Source of the DNA: Inia geoffrensis
Lineage: Eukaryota > Chordata > Mammalia > Artiodactyla > Iniidae
Length of the DNA: 64,000 nt
Assembly: GCA_036417435.1 (NCBI GenBank)
Contig: CM070913.1
Location: 4,522,180 to 4,586,179, forward strand
Reading direction: 5' to 3'
Shown piece by piece: positions 35,585 through 47,600 of this stretch. The notes beneath the pieces were generated by a model. That model did not search any database, had not been told where the DNA came from, and was given only the letters and a program-made list of their open reading frames with translations. A program made the translations under genes and the position numbers. The number at the start of each line of letters is the position of its first letter. Positions within the stretch are counted from its first letter, which is position 1.

Positions 35585-35965
35585 CCATTTAACTTTTTTT
35601 TAAAAAAACTGAAGTATAGTTGATTTACAATGTTGTGTTAATTTCAAGCGTACGGCAAAGTGATTCAGTTACACATATAGTGTGTATGTATATATTTTTC
35701 TCAGACTCTTTTCCGTATAGGTTATTACAAGGTATTGATTAGAGTCCCCTGTGCTGTGTAGTAGGCCCTTGTTCTTTACTTATTTTATATGCAGTATAAA
35801 ATATACTGCATATATTTTATGTATATTTTATATATCTGTTCATCCCACACTCTCTCCCCCTTGGTAACCATAAGTTTGTTTTCTATGCCTGTGAGGCTAT
35901 TTCTGCTTTGTGTATAAGTTCATTTGTATCATTTTTTTTGATTCCACATATAATTACATTTTTCT
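35585..35965 (-). mobile_element. L1 3'-end fragment
   Basis: Plus-strand strings gtatagttgatttacaatg, gtgattcagttac and ggtaaccataagtttgtttt are typical of the antisense of cetartiodactyl L1 3' ends. It is a diverged, 5'-truncated copy. Confidence 0.72.
35786..35814. repeat. Perfect 12-bp inverted repeat, 5-bp loop
   Basis: Arms tatatgcagtat (35786-35797) and atactgcatata (35803-35814) are perfect complements around aaaat. It lies inside the L1 fragment and interrupts the usual L1 text. Confidence 0.85.
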
Positions 35966-37824
35966 TTTAAATCATTTCCCTCTCTGGTCTCCTTTCTCTG
36001 TCCTCCTCTGTTTATTTTCCCAATATGCTTCTTTCCCCCTCAGATAGTGATGTGAATCTTTCTTAACTCAATATAAGAATAGCCGCATCTTTCTTAATAC
36101 AGCGTTCTCTGGACAGACCCCCCTGGCGCACAGCGCCTAGGTCAGGGGCACTTTTACCCATGTGGGCGGCCTCAGGAGGGGCTTAGAGAAGAGCCAGCCC
36201 TCCAGCCTGTCCCTCCCTCACGTGTCAACAAAGGCTGCCCCTACTGGGGTTCGCTTTCCTCTTTTCTGTATCTCGAGTTACATGTGATTTTTCCATTGAA
36301 TGTGGTACCAACCAAAGGCGCTGAGAGGCCCTGCGAGAGGCACTTAGAGGGTCTGGAGCGTCCACCTCGCGCTGCTGTCATGTTAAGGACAGAAGGAGCA
36401 TAAGGGCAGTGGATGGGGACACGAGGCAGCTCTTGGTCGTGTGGCTCCGGAGCATGGAATTCACGCATGAGGGCGTCAGCTGAGGATTTTAGAAAAATGA
36501 AGGCTCATGAGATGGAGATGGGCCTGATCTCCTCAGCTAAGAACAGCATCTCCAAGCCGCAGGCTAACGTGGAGACAAGAATAAGACCGATAGACGCAAG
36601 AGAATATGCTTGGGGACAGCTTGCTAGGATCCCAGGTGGTTTCTGATCATTAACCTTCGTTCTGGGAACCAAGAGGCACTACGTCGTCATGGTCAGTAGC
36701 CGTGAGGGGTGGCAACACATTAAATTTCAGAGACTGGAAGTTAACGGGATTCTCGTCGGGTGGGGAGTCGTGGGGAAACTGTGGGTTCAGGGACTGCCAG
36801 CGGCTTCACCTCCTCAGGTGTCCTGCCCAAGTTCCACGTGGAATCTTCCAGCCTAGGGGCAGGAGGCCAGGGTGGGCACAGGCAGACCAGGGTCCCGGAG
36901 GAAGTAGCTCCCACGTCAGGCTTTACACTCACAGAAAAAACCTGGGTCATCTCGGAATTAGGGAAACAACTGAGTTTTCACTTATCAGAACCATACGGTA
37001 TCAAAGGCTAAAACATTCCTGCATTTTGACCGAATAATTCTGCTTAAGGAATAATCAGATAAGAGTAGATGTTTACTCAGGGGGCTCTTCCGCTGCAGTA
37101 AAGCGGCAGCAGGACCATCTGTCCCCAGGCAATAACAAAAAGCGCTACGAGACGCGCTCAGAGGGCGCGAGTCCCTGTGTGAAATGCAGTCCCCAGAGGT
37201 GGACTGTGTTTAGGAGAATATTTAGTGACATCAGGAAAGGTGATACCAACTCTGCTGAAAACGAAAGAATGGGAACGCCCTGAAATTCTTCATCTAAACA
37301 CCCTTTGGATGTGTCCCAACATTTGCCTGGGGGCAGAAACCAGTCTCGCAGGATATGCCCCAAGGCTGAGACCTGTTGTCTCTGAGCCCACCCCGCCTCC
37401 ACAGGAAGCGCTCAAACCAGTTCTCTTACTGGCGTCAGATGGTCACCATCCAATGTCCCCCCTCAACCCATAAGATCTTTAGGGCCTGCTCTCCTCCAGT
37501 CCTACAAATCATTAGACAATTTTTTTGAAAAGTCCCTTCCTCAGACAAGTGCCATAAACCAAGCAGAGTCCACAGGTTAGAGTTGAGTACTAAACTTAAG
37601 AAACATGTCCTGCAGCCCCATCTTTAAGTGGTTATAGACGAACTTTCCTTACACCAGTTGGGCTTTGCCTTTCCTCTAGGTGCCTCAGACGTTGCTAAAC
37701 AAGGGGGTGATCTGAAGTAAAGGGCTTTAGATACGAGAATGTCTTATTTGGGATGGAATCACCTTTTATTTGCATTAGAAGTGACCTCTTTTTTCCACGA
37801 TGATCAGATTAAAATAATACTCTA
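35966..37824. other. Unassigned intergenic DNA
   Basis: I see no gene or clear repeat. Confidence 0.5.
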
Positions 37825-38040
37825 GGGCTTCCCTGGTGGTGCAGTGGTTGAGAGTCCGCCTGCCGATGCAGGGGACATGGGTTCGTGCCCCGGTCCGTGA
37901 AGATCCCACATGCCGCGGAGCGGCTGGGCCCGTGAGCCACGGCCGCTGAGCCTGCGCATCCGGAGCCTGTGCTCCGCAGCGGGAGAGGCCACAGCAGTGA
38001 GAGGCCCGCGTATGGCAAAAACAAAACAAAACAAAACAAA
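37825..38040 (+). mobile_element. CHR-type SINE, short form
   Basis: Starts gggcttccctggtggtgcag, has box B gggttcgtgcc, and ends in an (AAAAC)n-type tail rather than pure A. Confidence 0.93.
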
Positions 38041-39562
38041 CCTCTATTACTTAGAATGTATACATGTAAAGCAATGGAAAGATATTTATTTGTAAGATAA
38101 AAACAGCAATTCCATCTAAGATATTTATAAAGACACCCCTGAGCTCAGGGTTCCAAGTGTCTGTGTTGTGTGGGGTTTGTGAAGTCACCGCCAGGTTAAT
38201 GAGGGGCCCATTGTCTGTGGGTGTCGTATCAGTGCCGCCCTAGACTCGGTGCCAGCTGTGCTGTGGAAACCGCAGGCAGCCTCCGCCAGGAGCTCCTTCC
38301 TTTCCCGGGAGAGAAAAACCCTGCTTTAAACAGAGTGTGCCCTGGAATCACCGGACCTTAGGTTCAGAACCTGATTCCTGATGCTCAGCCTGGGGTCTCC
38401 ATCACACACACCGGAGAAAATGTCTGATGAGCTGAATTATTTAAATTCCGGTCTCTCTCTGTGGCCCAGCTCATGACCAAAATCAGCTTGGGAGGGAAGG
38501 GCTCTGAACACCATGTGTACTTTCTGTTTCCTTTCTGCTCCGGGGGAGATAGAGAACTTTGCGGGCCTGGCGGTGGGAGGACCCTGTCCTGCTCTGAGCT
38601 GGTCATTTGGGGCTCGGATGGCTCAGCCTCCGTGGTGACCTGTGCGATGTGTCCTGTCCCATCCCTCGGCCCCTCCTGTCTCTTTAGGGGAGAGGAAGGC
38701 TCTGGGCCTGAGTAGTCCTGTTACAGGGAGAGTTTTGGGGGAGAGTTGGAGGGACGAAATGTGAATTTGGGAGAACTGGTAAGCGTGCTTTTTCTCATTC
38801 CTTGTACATCAGGACACAACCAGACCCTTCACGCCAGGTGGATGGAAATGCTTTTCCAAGTTTTCTTCGTTTCCTTGCCTCTGTCCAAGCAGACGGGTGT
38901 GGGATGCAGTCCTAGAAGTCTGCTCGGCAGAGGAGGGAGCCTTCGTAAGTGTCACGATCCAGCAGGAGCTACTAAACATCATAGTCACATAGCTTATACC
39001 CATCTCTGCTCGACACAGGTGCACTTTAAATCAAGTCCTTTGTGAAACTCTAAGAGGCTCCCCCAAACTAGACGATAGATGAAAAGATTAGAGTTGTCAG
39101 AAGTGTTCATTATTAATCAACTCCTAATAATTGGCTGTAAGAATCTTCCTAAGAAAAGCCTTGGGTCTGGTTCCAAAGCTGGGGAGACAGAGAGCAAGGG
39201 GGGTCGTGGCTGGGCAGAGAGGCCATGACCTCTGAACGTCAACGCCCTTGGCCAGTCGTGCGAGATTCTGTTACGAGACGCATCTCAACCTCGGCATGAG
39301 AACGGGGCCGGCTCAGGCCGATGCTGGGTGTCCAGCTCTAGAAGCTGCCCTTGACGGGCCCTGACTTGTATGTGAAGAGGTGATGTACGTTTACACAGAC
39401 CGGCTCGTGACGTGCACCAAAAGCAAACGGGCGGCCTGGGAAGGAGAGCTCATGGAGAGAGGATGAAGGTGGGAATAAAACGTGGTAAAGAGATTAGGGG
39501 AGTTGACTCTGGCCCTAAGTGTGTCTAGGGAGAAACTTTTTCCTTTTTAAAAAGAGGCAAGA

Positions 39563-39844
39563 GGGCTTCCCTGGTCGCACAGTCGTTAAGAATCCACCTG
39601 CCAATGCAGGGGACACGGGCTCGAGCCCTGGTCCGGGAAGATCCCACATACCGCGGAGCAACAAAACCCGTGCACCACAACTACTGAAGCCCGCGCGCCT
39701 AGAGCCTGTGAGCCACAACAAGAGAAGCCACCGCAATGAGAAGCCTGCGCACGGCAATGAAGAGTAGGCCCCACTTCCCGCAACTAGAGAAAGCCTGCGT
39801 GCAGCAACGAACACCCAACGCAGCCAATAAATAAATAAATAAAT
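39563..39844 (+). mobile_element. CHR-type SINE, long form
   Basis: The longer family member has an extra 3' segment (ccacaactactgaagcc ... gcagccaataaataaa) and an (AAAT)n tail. Near-perfect target duplications (aaagaggcaaga / aaagaggcgaga) flank it. Confidence 0.93.
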
Positions 39845-39900
39845 AAAGAGGCGAGAAAGGAGATTGCAGTGAGGAGAGCTGCTTCATAAGACAGAACCGC

Positions 39901-40110
39901 GGGCTTCCCTGGTGGCGCAGTGGTTGAGAGTCCGCCTGCCGATGCAGGGGACACGGGTTCGTGCCCCGGTCGGGGAGGATCCCACATGCCGCGGAGCAGC
40001 TGGGCCCGTGAGCCATGGCCGCAGAGCCTGCGCGTCCAGAGCCTGTGCTCCGCAATGGGAGAGGCCACAACAGTGAGAGGCCCGCGTACAGCTAAAAAAA
40101 AAAAAAAAAA
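39901..40110 (+). mobile_element. CHR-type SINE, short form, young
   Basis: Full short-form element with a 17-base A tail. A perfect 13-bp target duplication, aagacagaaccgc, lies at 39888-39900 and 40111-40123. It sits 56 bp after the long-form SINE in the same orientation. Confidence 0.96.
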
Positions 40111-41979
40111 AAGACAGAACCGCACCAGTCAAGCTTTTCAGACAGGTGCTAAAGCGAGAGGGTGCTTTTCATTTGACTGGTCTTTGTCTCCGCGGCAAGG
40201 GGGAGCCGTTCCCGGTTGAGGTTGTGTGCTGCCGACAGGGGGGCTCTGGGGCTCACTTCTCGGCCATAGCCCAGGACGTGAGGTGTGAGATGTGGACCTG
40301 TGAATGACTGGAACGTCCTCGCGTTGCAGATGAGGCTTCTGGAGTTGGCCTCGAATGAAACAGCAAGGAAGCAACTACCGTGCAACTCAGAACAGAAACT
40401 TGAACGGAGAGAAACCCGGGGGTCCCGGAAGGCTGGGGAGGAGGTGTCGGGGAGAGATGAGAGCTTGTGACAAAGCAGATCACAACACGTAGCAAGTGCG
40501 TCTCGTGCCCGGAAATCAGGCTGAGCACCTGCTTCTAGCCCAGGCTGTGGAAAGGGGGGTGAAGAGTCAGGCAAACCGACTCTAAAGAGACGTTTCTGAG
40601 CCCGTCAGGGATGTCTGAAAACTGACTAGATGTTTGATCACATGAGGAAATTGTCTTTAATTATTTAAAATGTAGTAATGACGACAAGGCTACGTTGGAA
40701 AAGAAGGGTGTTTAGGGATGAAACGCTGTCGGGATCTGCCGTGAAACGGCAGGTGTGGTGGAGAGAACCCGCAGGACGCAGGTGATCCAGGCGACCCAGG
40801 CCCGCCCGTCGTGGCGCGGGGGCCGCGCGGGTCCGCCGCGGTGCTCGGTTTCTGTGCGAGTTCCAACATTCCCATCATAACTGTTTACTTTTTTGAAGGC
40901 CAGCTGTCACCCATGGTGACAGGGCTGAGATCAAAGCCGGGGTGTGTGGCCTGGTCACTTGAGCTTGGATGCAGCGCGCTCCGTGGGACAAGCCGGGCTG
41001 TGCTCCTCTCCATCTCTAGCAACCGGCCCCGAGAGCGCACGTGGCCAGGTGGCCGTGAACTAGTTCCGATTTTGCAAGAAGGGCGTCTGCCATTCATCGC
41101 GGGCAGACTTCACGGCAGGCGTCCTGCACGTGTTCACCTTGTTCTTCCCAGCGAGACCGAATGTGGGTGCCCGTACCCCGATTTTACTCGTGAGAAGCCT
41201 TGGGCCGAGCGCGCTCTGTGCTGAACAGGCAGTGGGTTAGAGCCAGGTGTGCGCACGGCCCCGCCCGCCTGCCCTGGGATGTGCCCCCAGCCCTGGGACC
41301 GATGATCACGTCCGTGGATGCCCGGTTCACCCGGCACCTCCGTGCAGGCCGCGTGGCTCCAACCTTAACGGAAAGAGCGCGCCGCTACGGCAGGCGGCGG
41401 ACGGAGACTTCCGAGCACCAACCACCCTGTTATCCCCGCGGCGCGTCGGGGGCCACATCCGGGCGTGGGAACATGCGTGCGCTTCGGCAGGTGCGATTTG
41501 CCCCATTAGGTGGTGCCCGGGCTCCTGCGCTGTCCCGTGATGTCTCTAAGGCCGGCGCGGCCGTGCCGACTGCTCTCTGATTCCTTCTTCATTTCGCCGA
41601 CGGTCAGTGGAAGCTATTAGTTCATTTCGAACGTTGGGCAAGTGTCAGTTACTTGACAAGGGTCGCGGCTTTGCCGGGGGAATCTGACTAACGTAGCAGG
41701 GCCAACGCCTTCTCAGCTGCCACTGCTGGGAGCACAGCTGTTCCAGCCCCTCCTGGCGGCAACCCACTGGAGTTTAGTCCAGTTAACATGAATTGTACGA
41801 AATAAAATGTTTATTCCTATGCTGGTAAGTTGTATGTAAAAAGCTGCTATCGAATGGATATTTCTTTCATAATTGGATCTACTAGGAATATATACACTGA
41901 GTGTCTGTCTACCTGGAGGGAAAATTGTCTCTTAGTGAGACGAAAAGCATAACAGTGTTTCAGTTTCTTGTGGTGCCCG

Positions 41980-42130
41980 CATCTGCGCGCGTGCCTGTGT
42001 GTCTGTGGATACCTGCATGTATGCGTGCATGTGTGGGTATATGTTTATGTGCATATGTGTGTCCGTGCATGCGTGTGTGTCTACGCTTGTGCATGTGTGT
42101 ATGTGTAAGTGTGTGGGTGTATGTCTGCCT
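41980..42130 (+). repeat. Imperfect TG-rich tract
   Basis: A decayed alternating purine-pyrimidine tract (tgtgtg, tgcatg, tgtatg words) about 150 bp long could adopt left-handed DNA. Confidence 0.7.
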
Positions 42131-44451
42131 GCACACCAGGGGGAAGAAAACCCACCTCGTGTGAGCACTTGTGATGTCCACGTCTTTTATACGCATTGTT
42201 CTTTATTCCCCGCAACCCTGTACTTTGGGTGTTACTATTACTGCTGTCGTTGTTGTTTTGCAAGCAGGACCCTGGGGCTTGCTTCGGTCACGTCTCTCGT
42301 CTACGGCTGCATGAGGGGGCAGAGCCGGCCCTCCGAGCCCACACTTCCACCTGCGTCCGGACAGCACACCATGTGACACTTTTCTCTCCCACACTCAGGA
42401 GCTTAAACACGCGAGTGCCCTGTAGGCGTGTGTCCCGTGGACCCCACCGCCTGCGTCCCGTGTACCACACGTGCATCTCGGATGGAAAACAGCCTCCTGG
42501 CCCGGCCTTAGCTCCCACATAACCTCTCCCCCAGGTACACGTCTTCACGCCCCGATAGCGAGGCTCCCGGACCCCGGCAGGTATGCGTTCATACCCCAGA
42601 TAATCAGGGGCACAGATGAAATAGAGCTTCCTGTGACGGACACCCGGCCGACAGGCCTGTTAGTTTATGGAGGGTGTGGGCAGAGGGGACTGGAAAATTT
42701 TGATCACTTTAATTTACTATGTCCAGTGTGTCTGCTGTACTCGGCCGGCACTTTTATCAAGCCCTGTGAGGTGGTATTGATTTTTTTATTTTCTATGTAG
42801 GCTAAGAAGACAGAGAGTCAGGAACGAGAGTGAATGAAGAACTTTCCTCCGATTGCTGCTTTCCTCCAGCTTATTGCATCCTGTCGTCTGCGGTTTCAGA
42901 TGACGTGCGGTATGTCAGGGCTGCTGGGAGCAATAAGCAGGGTGAACAGCCACAGAAGGGCCCGATGAGAAAGACCGAAAAGGACGAGGAGGCAGCGGAG
43001 AGGGTCGGACAGTGCGTGTGAGCCGCGGGAAAAAGCAGGGGTGCAGGAAAACGTGTCCGCCGTGTGGGCGACCCGTCAGCACAGTCCTGTAAAGCCACTG
43101 GAACCGTCGGGACAGCAGCCAGCAAACAGCCGGCTGCGGAGCCCGCAAAGCAGAGCCTCGAAGCCTTTGTCTGCTTACTGTCTTTCTGAAATGAACACGC
43201 TCCGCCCCCTGGCAACTGGAACATGGACACCACACAGCCCTGGCACGACGACTGAGGGCCTTTCAGCCCGTCTCTCGTTTCACAAGCTAGCTGGGTGTGT
43301 GTGTGGGCAGTGGGCACCTTCCCTCGGCTGCCCTGGGCAGCCCCTGGCAGCCAGCCCGGAGCCCGTTCCAGGGCACGAGAGGCCGAATCCTGCCCCTGCA
43401 CCGCTGTGGTAGGCTCTGCACCTCTCCCTGTGGTCTGGAAGCCCCTTCCCACAGCCGGGCTTCTTGGCAAGGGTACCGCCATTTGAAAAAAGCTAGAGGC
43501 TGATGTGGGATATTTTGTGAAGTGACCTCCCCCGTGTTGCCGTGGAGAAAACAGAATGAGAAATGGGCCCCCAGGACTCCAGCCCCGGGTTTGTGTCACC
43601 CTGTGTTTCGTGGCTCCAAGTCTCTGATTTGCCCTGTAGAGAGGTGTGTGCCCTCACCTGGCGTCTGCTTGGGAGCTGGGACCCGGGGTTACTAGTCACG
43701 AGCAGCACAGGTGCCCATCCGCTGTCCCCTGCGGTGAAGGATGTGGGTTCGCAATGACCACACGAGGCAAAATGGAGGTGCCTTTGGACAAACCCGAGAA
43801 AACAGCCTCAGGCGTGGAGAAACAGGCAGGACCCGGGCCTTCCAGACGGAGCGGTGAGGCTGGGGGAGACCGGTGTCGCTCCAAGCTGGGCACAGGGTTC
43901 AGGGTGGGCTCATGGCCAGGCCCACGCTCGGCCCCAGGACACACCACCCAGCCCATGAGACAGCACCAAGACCCCACTCAGGGTGACCATGGAGGCCAGC
44001 AGAGCCGGAGGCAATGGCACTGTGGTCTTTGGAGGCATTTTAAGGTAAGAAAACAGTAACGCAGGAGGACTTAGCTCCGCCAGGGTCTGGTTGACATAGA
44101 AGAGACAAGGTCTCAGAACACTGAAGGGTCGTGGCCAGTGGGTAACAAGGGAAATCCCGGAAGTAGGTCAGAGATGGCATTTTTAACAACCGCACACACC
44201 CCACACGGCCCTCTCACTTCAAAATATCCTTAATTTATTGGCAAGTGATTTGAATCCCAGTCACAAAGCTGAAGGTGTCTGTGTGATAGTAGGTCCTCCT
44301 TCTGGAAGCCCCGATCCTGTCTTCATGTTGAACGCCATTCCAGAAGACGATGCTTATATCTGTAGGCCACTCAGAGCTCGCTTTAATTCTAGGGCATAAA
44401 ATGCAGAGGGTGTCAGGAGGGAACAGGGTTTGAATGGTGTACGTGCACCAA

Positions 44452-44469
44452 CCCCCCCCCCCCCCCCCC
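44452..44469 (+). repeat. Poly-C run (18 C)
   Basis: 18 uninterrupted C. The exact length is error-prone in sequencing. Confidence 0.95.
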
Positions 44470-45007
44470 AAAGAATGAATTGGAGCCTCTACATTTCAGG
44501 ACTTGGATTTTCCAGCTCCACAAGGTCTGGCTGCAACTTTGTGTGGCTCAGCCTCTGCCCATGTGAAACTGGCCTCACGCACTGGCTGCCCCCATTAGTC
44601 CCCCGAGGTGCTGCCGTGTGGCTGTCCCCAAGCAGGTGTCTGGGAAACATTTGTTGCACGAATGAATGGAGGGGAGTGGTGTGAACATGATTTATAAAAC
44701 CACAATAGAAAACTCCCTCAAAAATGGTTTTGGTAAAGTGTGAAGCTAAATCAGAAGTGGTATAATTTAAACTTTAAATTAAGACTTACGTTAAAGTCTT
44801 CAGGGTCAACATTTGACTAACAGACAAAGATAGCTGTTAATCAAAGGCATCATACAAATGAACTCCTGAAACTTTAGATCTGATAAAGTAGCTTGATGCT
44901 TCCCTCTTTTTAAAAAACATCTTTACCTTTAAAGCTCTGTTTCCTCTGTTAAAGTCACTTAAGGGGATCTGTTATTGACGAAGTAACTCCTGGTGATAAC
45001 TCACATG

Positions 45008-45057
45008 TCTCTCTCTCTCTATGTATATATATACACACATACATGTATGTATGTATA
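45008..45057 (+). repeat. Mixed CT/TA/CA/GTAT microsatellite
   Basis: Short runs of CT, TA, CA and GTAT follow each other. Confidence 0.8.
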
Positions 45058-45127
45058 AAACTAATTTGATTCGAGTAAAGTTTCAGTAAAATAAAGTTAA
45101 TGCATATCTTTAAAAAACACGGTTTCA

Positions 45128-45472
45128 GGACTTCCCTGGTGGCACAGTGGTTAAGAATCCGCCTGCCAGTGTAGGGGACACGGGTTCGAGCCCTGGTCCG
45201 GGAAGATCCCACATGCCTCAGAGCAACTAAGCCCGTGTGCCACAACTACTGACCCTGTGCTCTTGAGCCTGCGAGCCACAACTACTGAGCCCGTGCACTT
45301 AGAGCCTGTGCTCCGCCACAAGAGAAGCCACCGCAGTAAGTCCACGAACCGCAACGAAGAGTGGCCCCTGCTTCCCGCAGCTAGAGAAAGCCCGTGTGCA
45401 GCAACGAAGACCCAAGGCAGCCAAAAAAAAAAATAATAATAATAAAAAAAAAAATAAATTTATTTTAAAAAA
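45128..45472 (+). mobile_element. CHR-type SINE, long form
   Basis: The head is gacttccctggtggcacag, followed by the long-form 3' segment (cgcagctagagaaagcc) and an A/T-rich tail. It is more diverged than the short copies. Confidence 0.92.
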
Positions 45473-45999
45473 GTGGTTTGCTAAATTTGTCTATTTTGCA
45501 CAGCCTTATCATTAAATGAAATCAAGGCAAGTCGCCTCCACCCCCAACTCTACTGAGTCGTTATCATGATGGGCAGAGTCTGCAGATGACTGTCATCAGT
45601 GTTTTGTTGGCTTAGATATTTACACATTTTCCGAATGCTTTCAACTTAGTTTTAGGGCCCCAGGCAGCCCAGGTGAAATGCCTTATTTAACTCCGAAACA
45701 CATTACAAGGGCACTCATGGACTCTGCCCCCCGAGCCGCCTATCTGTCCAGATGGTTTGGGCTGAAGTGCATGGGGCTGCGGGCGGACCCACCGGCCTCC
45801 CGAGGCCCCTCCATCCCCGGCGCCATTGTTCTGCTCTCTTTCTGTCCATCTGTCCGTCCAACTTTTGTAGGGAAGCGGGGCTGAGAGCCTGCCATTGCAG
45901 AGGCACGGAGAACACGTGTTGATTTCTAGCAACTGGGTTTGTTTCGTTTTTAGTCCCTAAGAGCAGTGCTTTAAAAATTAAGGGCCATGGATGAAAAAA

Positions 46000-46615
46000 A
46001 AAGAGAGTGATGATGCAATAGAAAAGAAAAACAAACTAACTTTCCATGCTGCTTGTTGTAAAAATGGCTGTGTGCTACCTAGTCTCATGTACAGGTGGAA
46101 TTTGTCTCAGAGGAGATTAAAAAAATTGTGTTTTTAAGGTGATGTGATGCATGATAGTGATTCTGTTTCACGTGTGAATACAAACGTAAGGTATGTGCAA
46201 GAATTGCTGAAATAAGTTACCAAGGCCGAGAATGTTTCTTCTACTTTTGGAGTTCTGATGAGCTTGGTGTATTCTTTATAATACTGCAATTTGTCCTCAT
46301 TATTTTAAAAGCTATTGCTACAGTTAAACTAAATTGCTTTATTTACAATAGATAGGTTGCTATATAAAAGATGGCAGGTCAAGTTTGAGTGAGAAGTGCC
46401 ACTGTTTGGGCAAGTAATCATCACTCAGCCTTAACAATATCGAAGACTCAGAGCTGTTTCGAGGCCAGCTCACTTCTTGGGGCACTGATTTAGAAGTCAA
46501 TTTCATTTCCAACTAGAAAAGCCTCATTCAGTGAATATATTAACTTTCCCCTTTGCCTCGTGTTCCCACCACAGCAGGTGATACTAACTAAAGACCCTGC
46601 GTGAAAAAAATTGAG
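46000..46615. promoter_or_regulatory. Repeat-free AT-rich block
   Basis: Non-repetitive AT-rich DNA with TAAT-type cores lies up to the SINE at 46621. It may be a distal element; conservation is not testable here. Confidence 0.3.
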
Positions 46616-46620
46616 TCTGG

Positions 46621-46848
46621 GGGCTTCCCTGGTGGCGCAGTGGTTGAGAGTCCGCCTGCCGATGCAGGGGACACGGGTTCGTGCCCCGGTCCGGGAGGAT
46701 CCCACATGCCGCGGAGCGGCTGCGCCTGTGAGCCATGGCCGCTGAGCCTGCGCGTCCAGAACCTGTGCTCCGCAACGGGAGAGGTCACAGCAGTGAGAGG
46801 CCCGCGTACCGCAAAAAAAAAAAAAAATAAAATAAATAAAATAAAATG
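46621..46848 (+). mobile_element. CHR-type SINE, short form
   Basis: Complete short form starting gggcttccctggtggcgcag, with a tail of A followed by (AAAT)n. Confidence 0.95.
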
Positions 46849-46879
46849 CTCCTTGAAAATCTGACCCATCATAACAGAC

Positions 46880-47600
46880 AGATGCTCTCAGAAAACACTA
46901 ACAATGAAAATAACAATAACGACAACCATAAATGTTAAAAGTGGAAATGGGCGCCTTGCAATGACAGCTTAGCATTAACTGTTGGTGAAGAAAGGAAGAC
47001 TTTCTTCAAAAGGCACCTCTTTCCATTGAAAATATAGACCTGAGCCTTGAACTAGGGTGAGCAAAAGGGAAAAACAATGGAAAATGGAAACATGGCTCCT
47101 GTTTACCCAGGTTATTTCTGAACAGTAATGCAAGGATGTAACAGAAATAATTTAGACATATGGATAAGAACCTTCAAAATCAATAGTGCCGGAAGAAATG
47201 GAGCATATGCTGACACAAACAGAATTGAATTTCATACAAATGTTAGCAAATCTATATCAGATCATCACAGCAGAAACTCCATTTTCATTGATTTATAATG
47301 TATTATTATTGTTTCCACCAAACTGCCATAGACAGCCATACAGCAGCTGTCAAGTGCCTTAAGGGTAAATAAGAGACATCACTGCGGGGGTGGGGTGCAG
47401 GCATTCGGGGGCCAATAACTCACCAGGGCGGCAAGGTGCCGGGTTCCAACGGTCCTTCTCTTGTTTTAATTGCATTGCATCATTCTTGAGACTGTTGGTG
47501 AGCGTGGGGCTGTTAGTTTGGAATTCTCAGACCGATGAAGGAAAAAGGAAGGGAATGGTTTGTAACACATAAACATTTAGCAAAAATGGGGCTTAAAAGG
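46880..47600. promoter_or_regulatory. Repeat-free AT-rich block
   Basis: About 700 bp without recognised repeats contain AATCAATAG, TTGATTTATAATG, ATTATTATTG and a CAGCTG E-box (47344-47349). An enhancer is possible. There is no coding frame of note. Confidence 0.35.

Larger units (their letters stand above)
40124..45000. other. Unassigned intergenic DNA
   Basis: No gene is supported. A CpG-richer patch lies at 41200-41560. Weak MIR-like text occurs at 42185-42290 (tactattactg) and 42750-42825. Confidence 0.5.
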
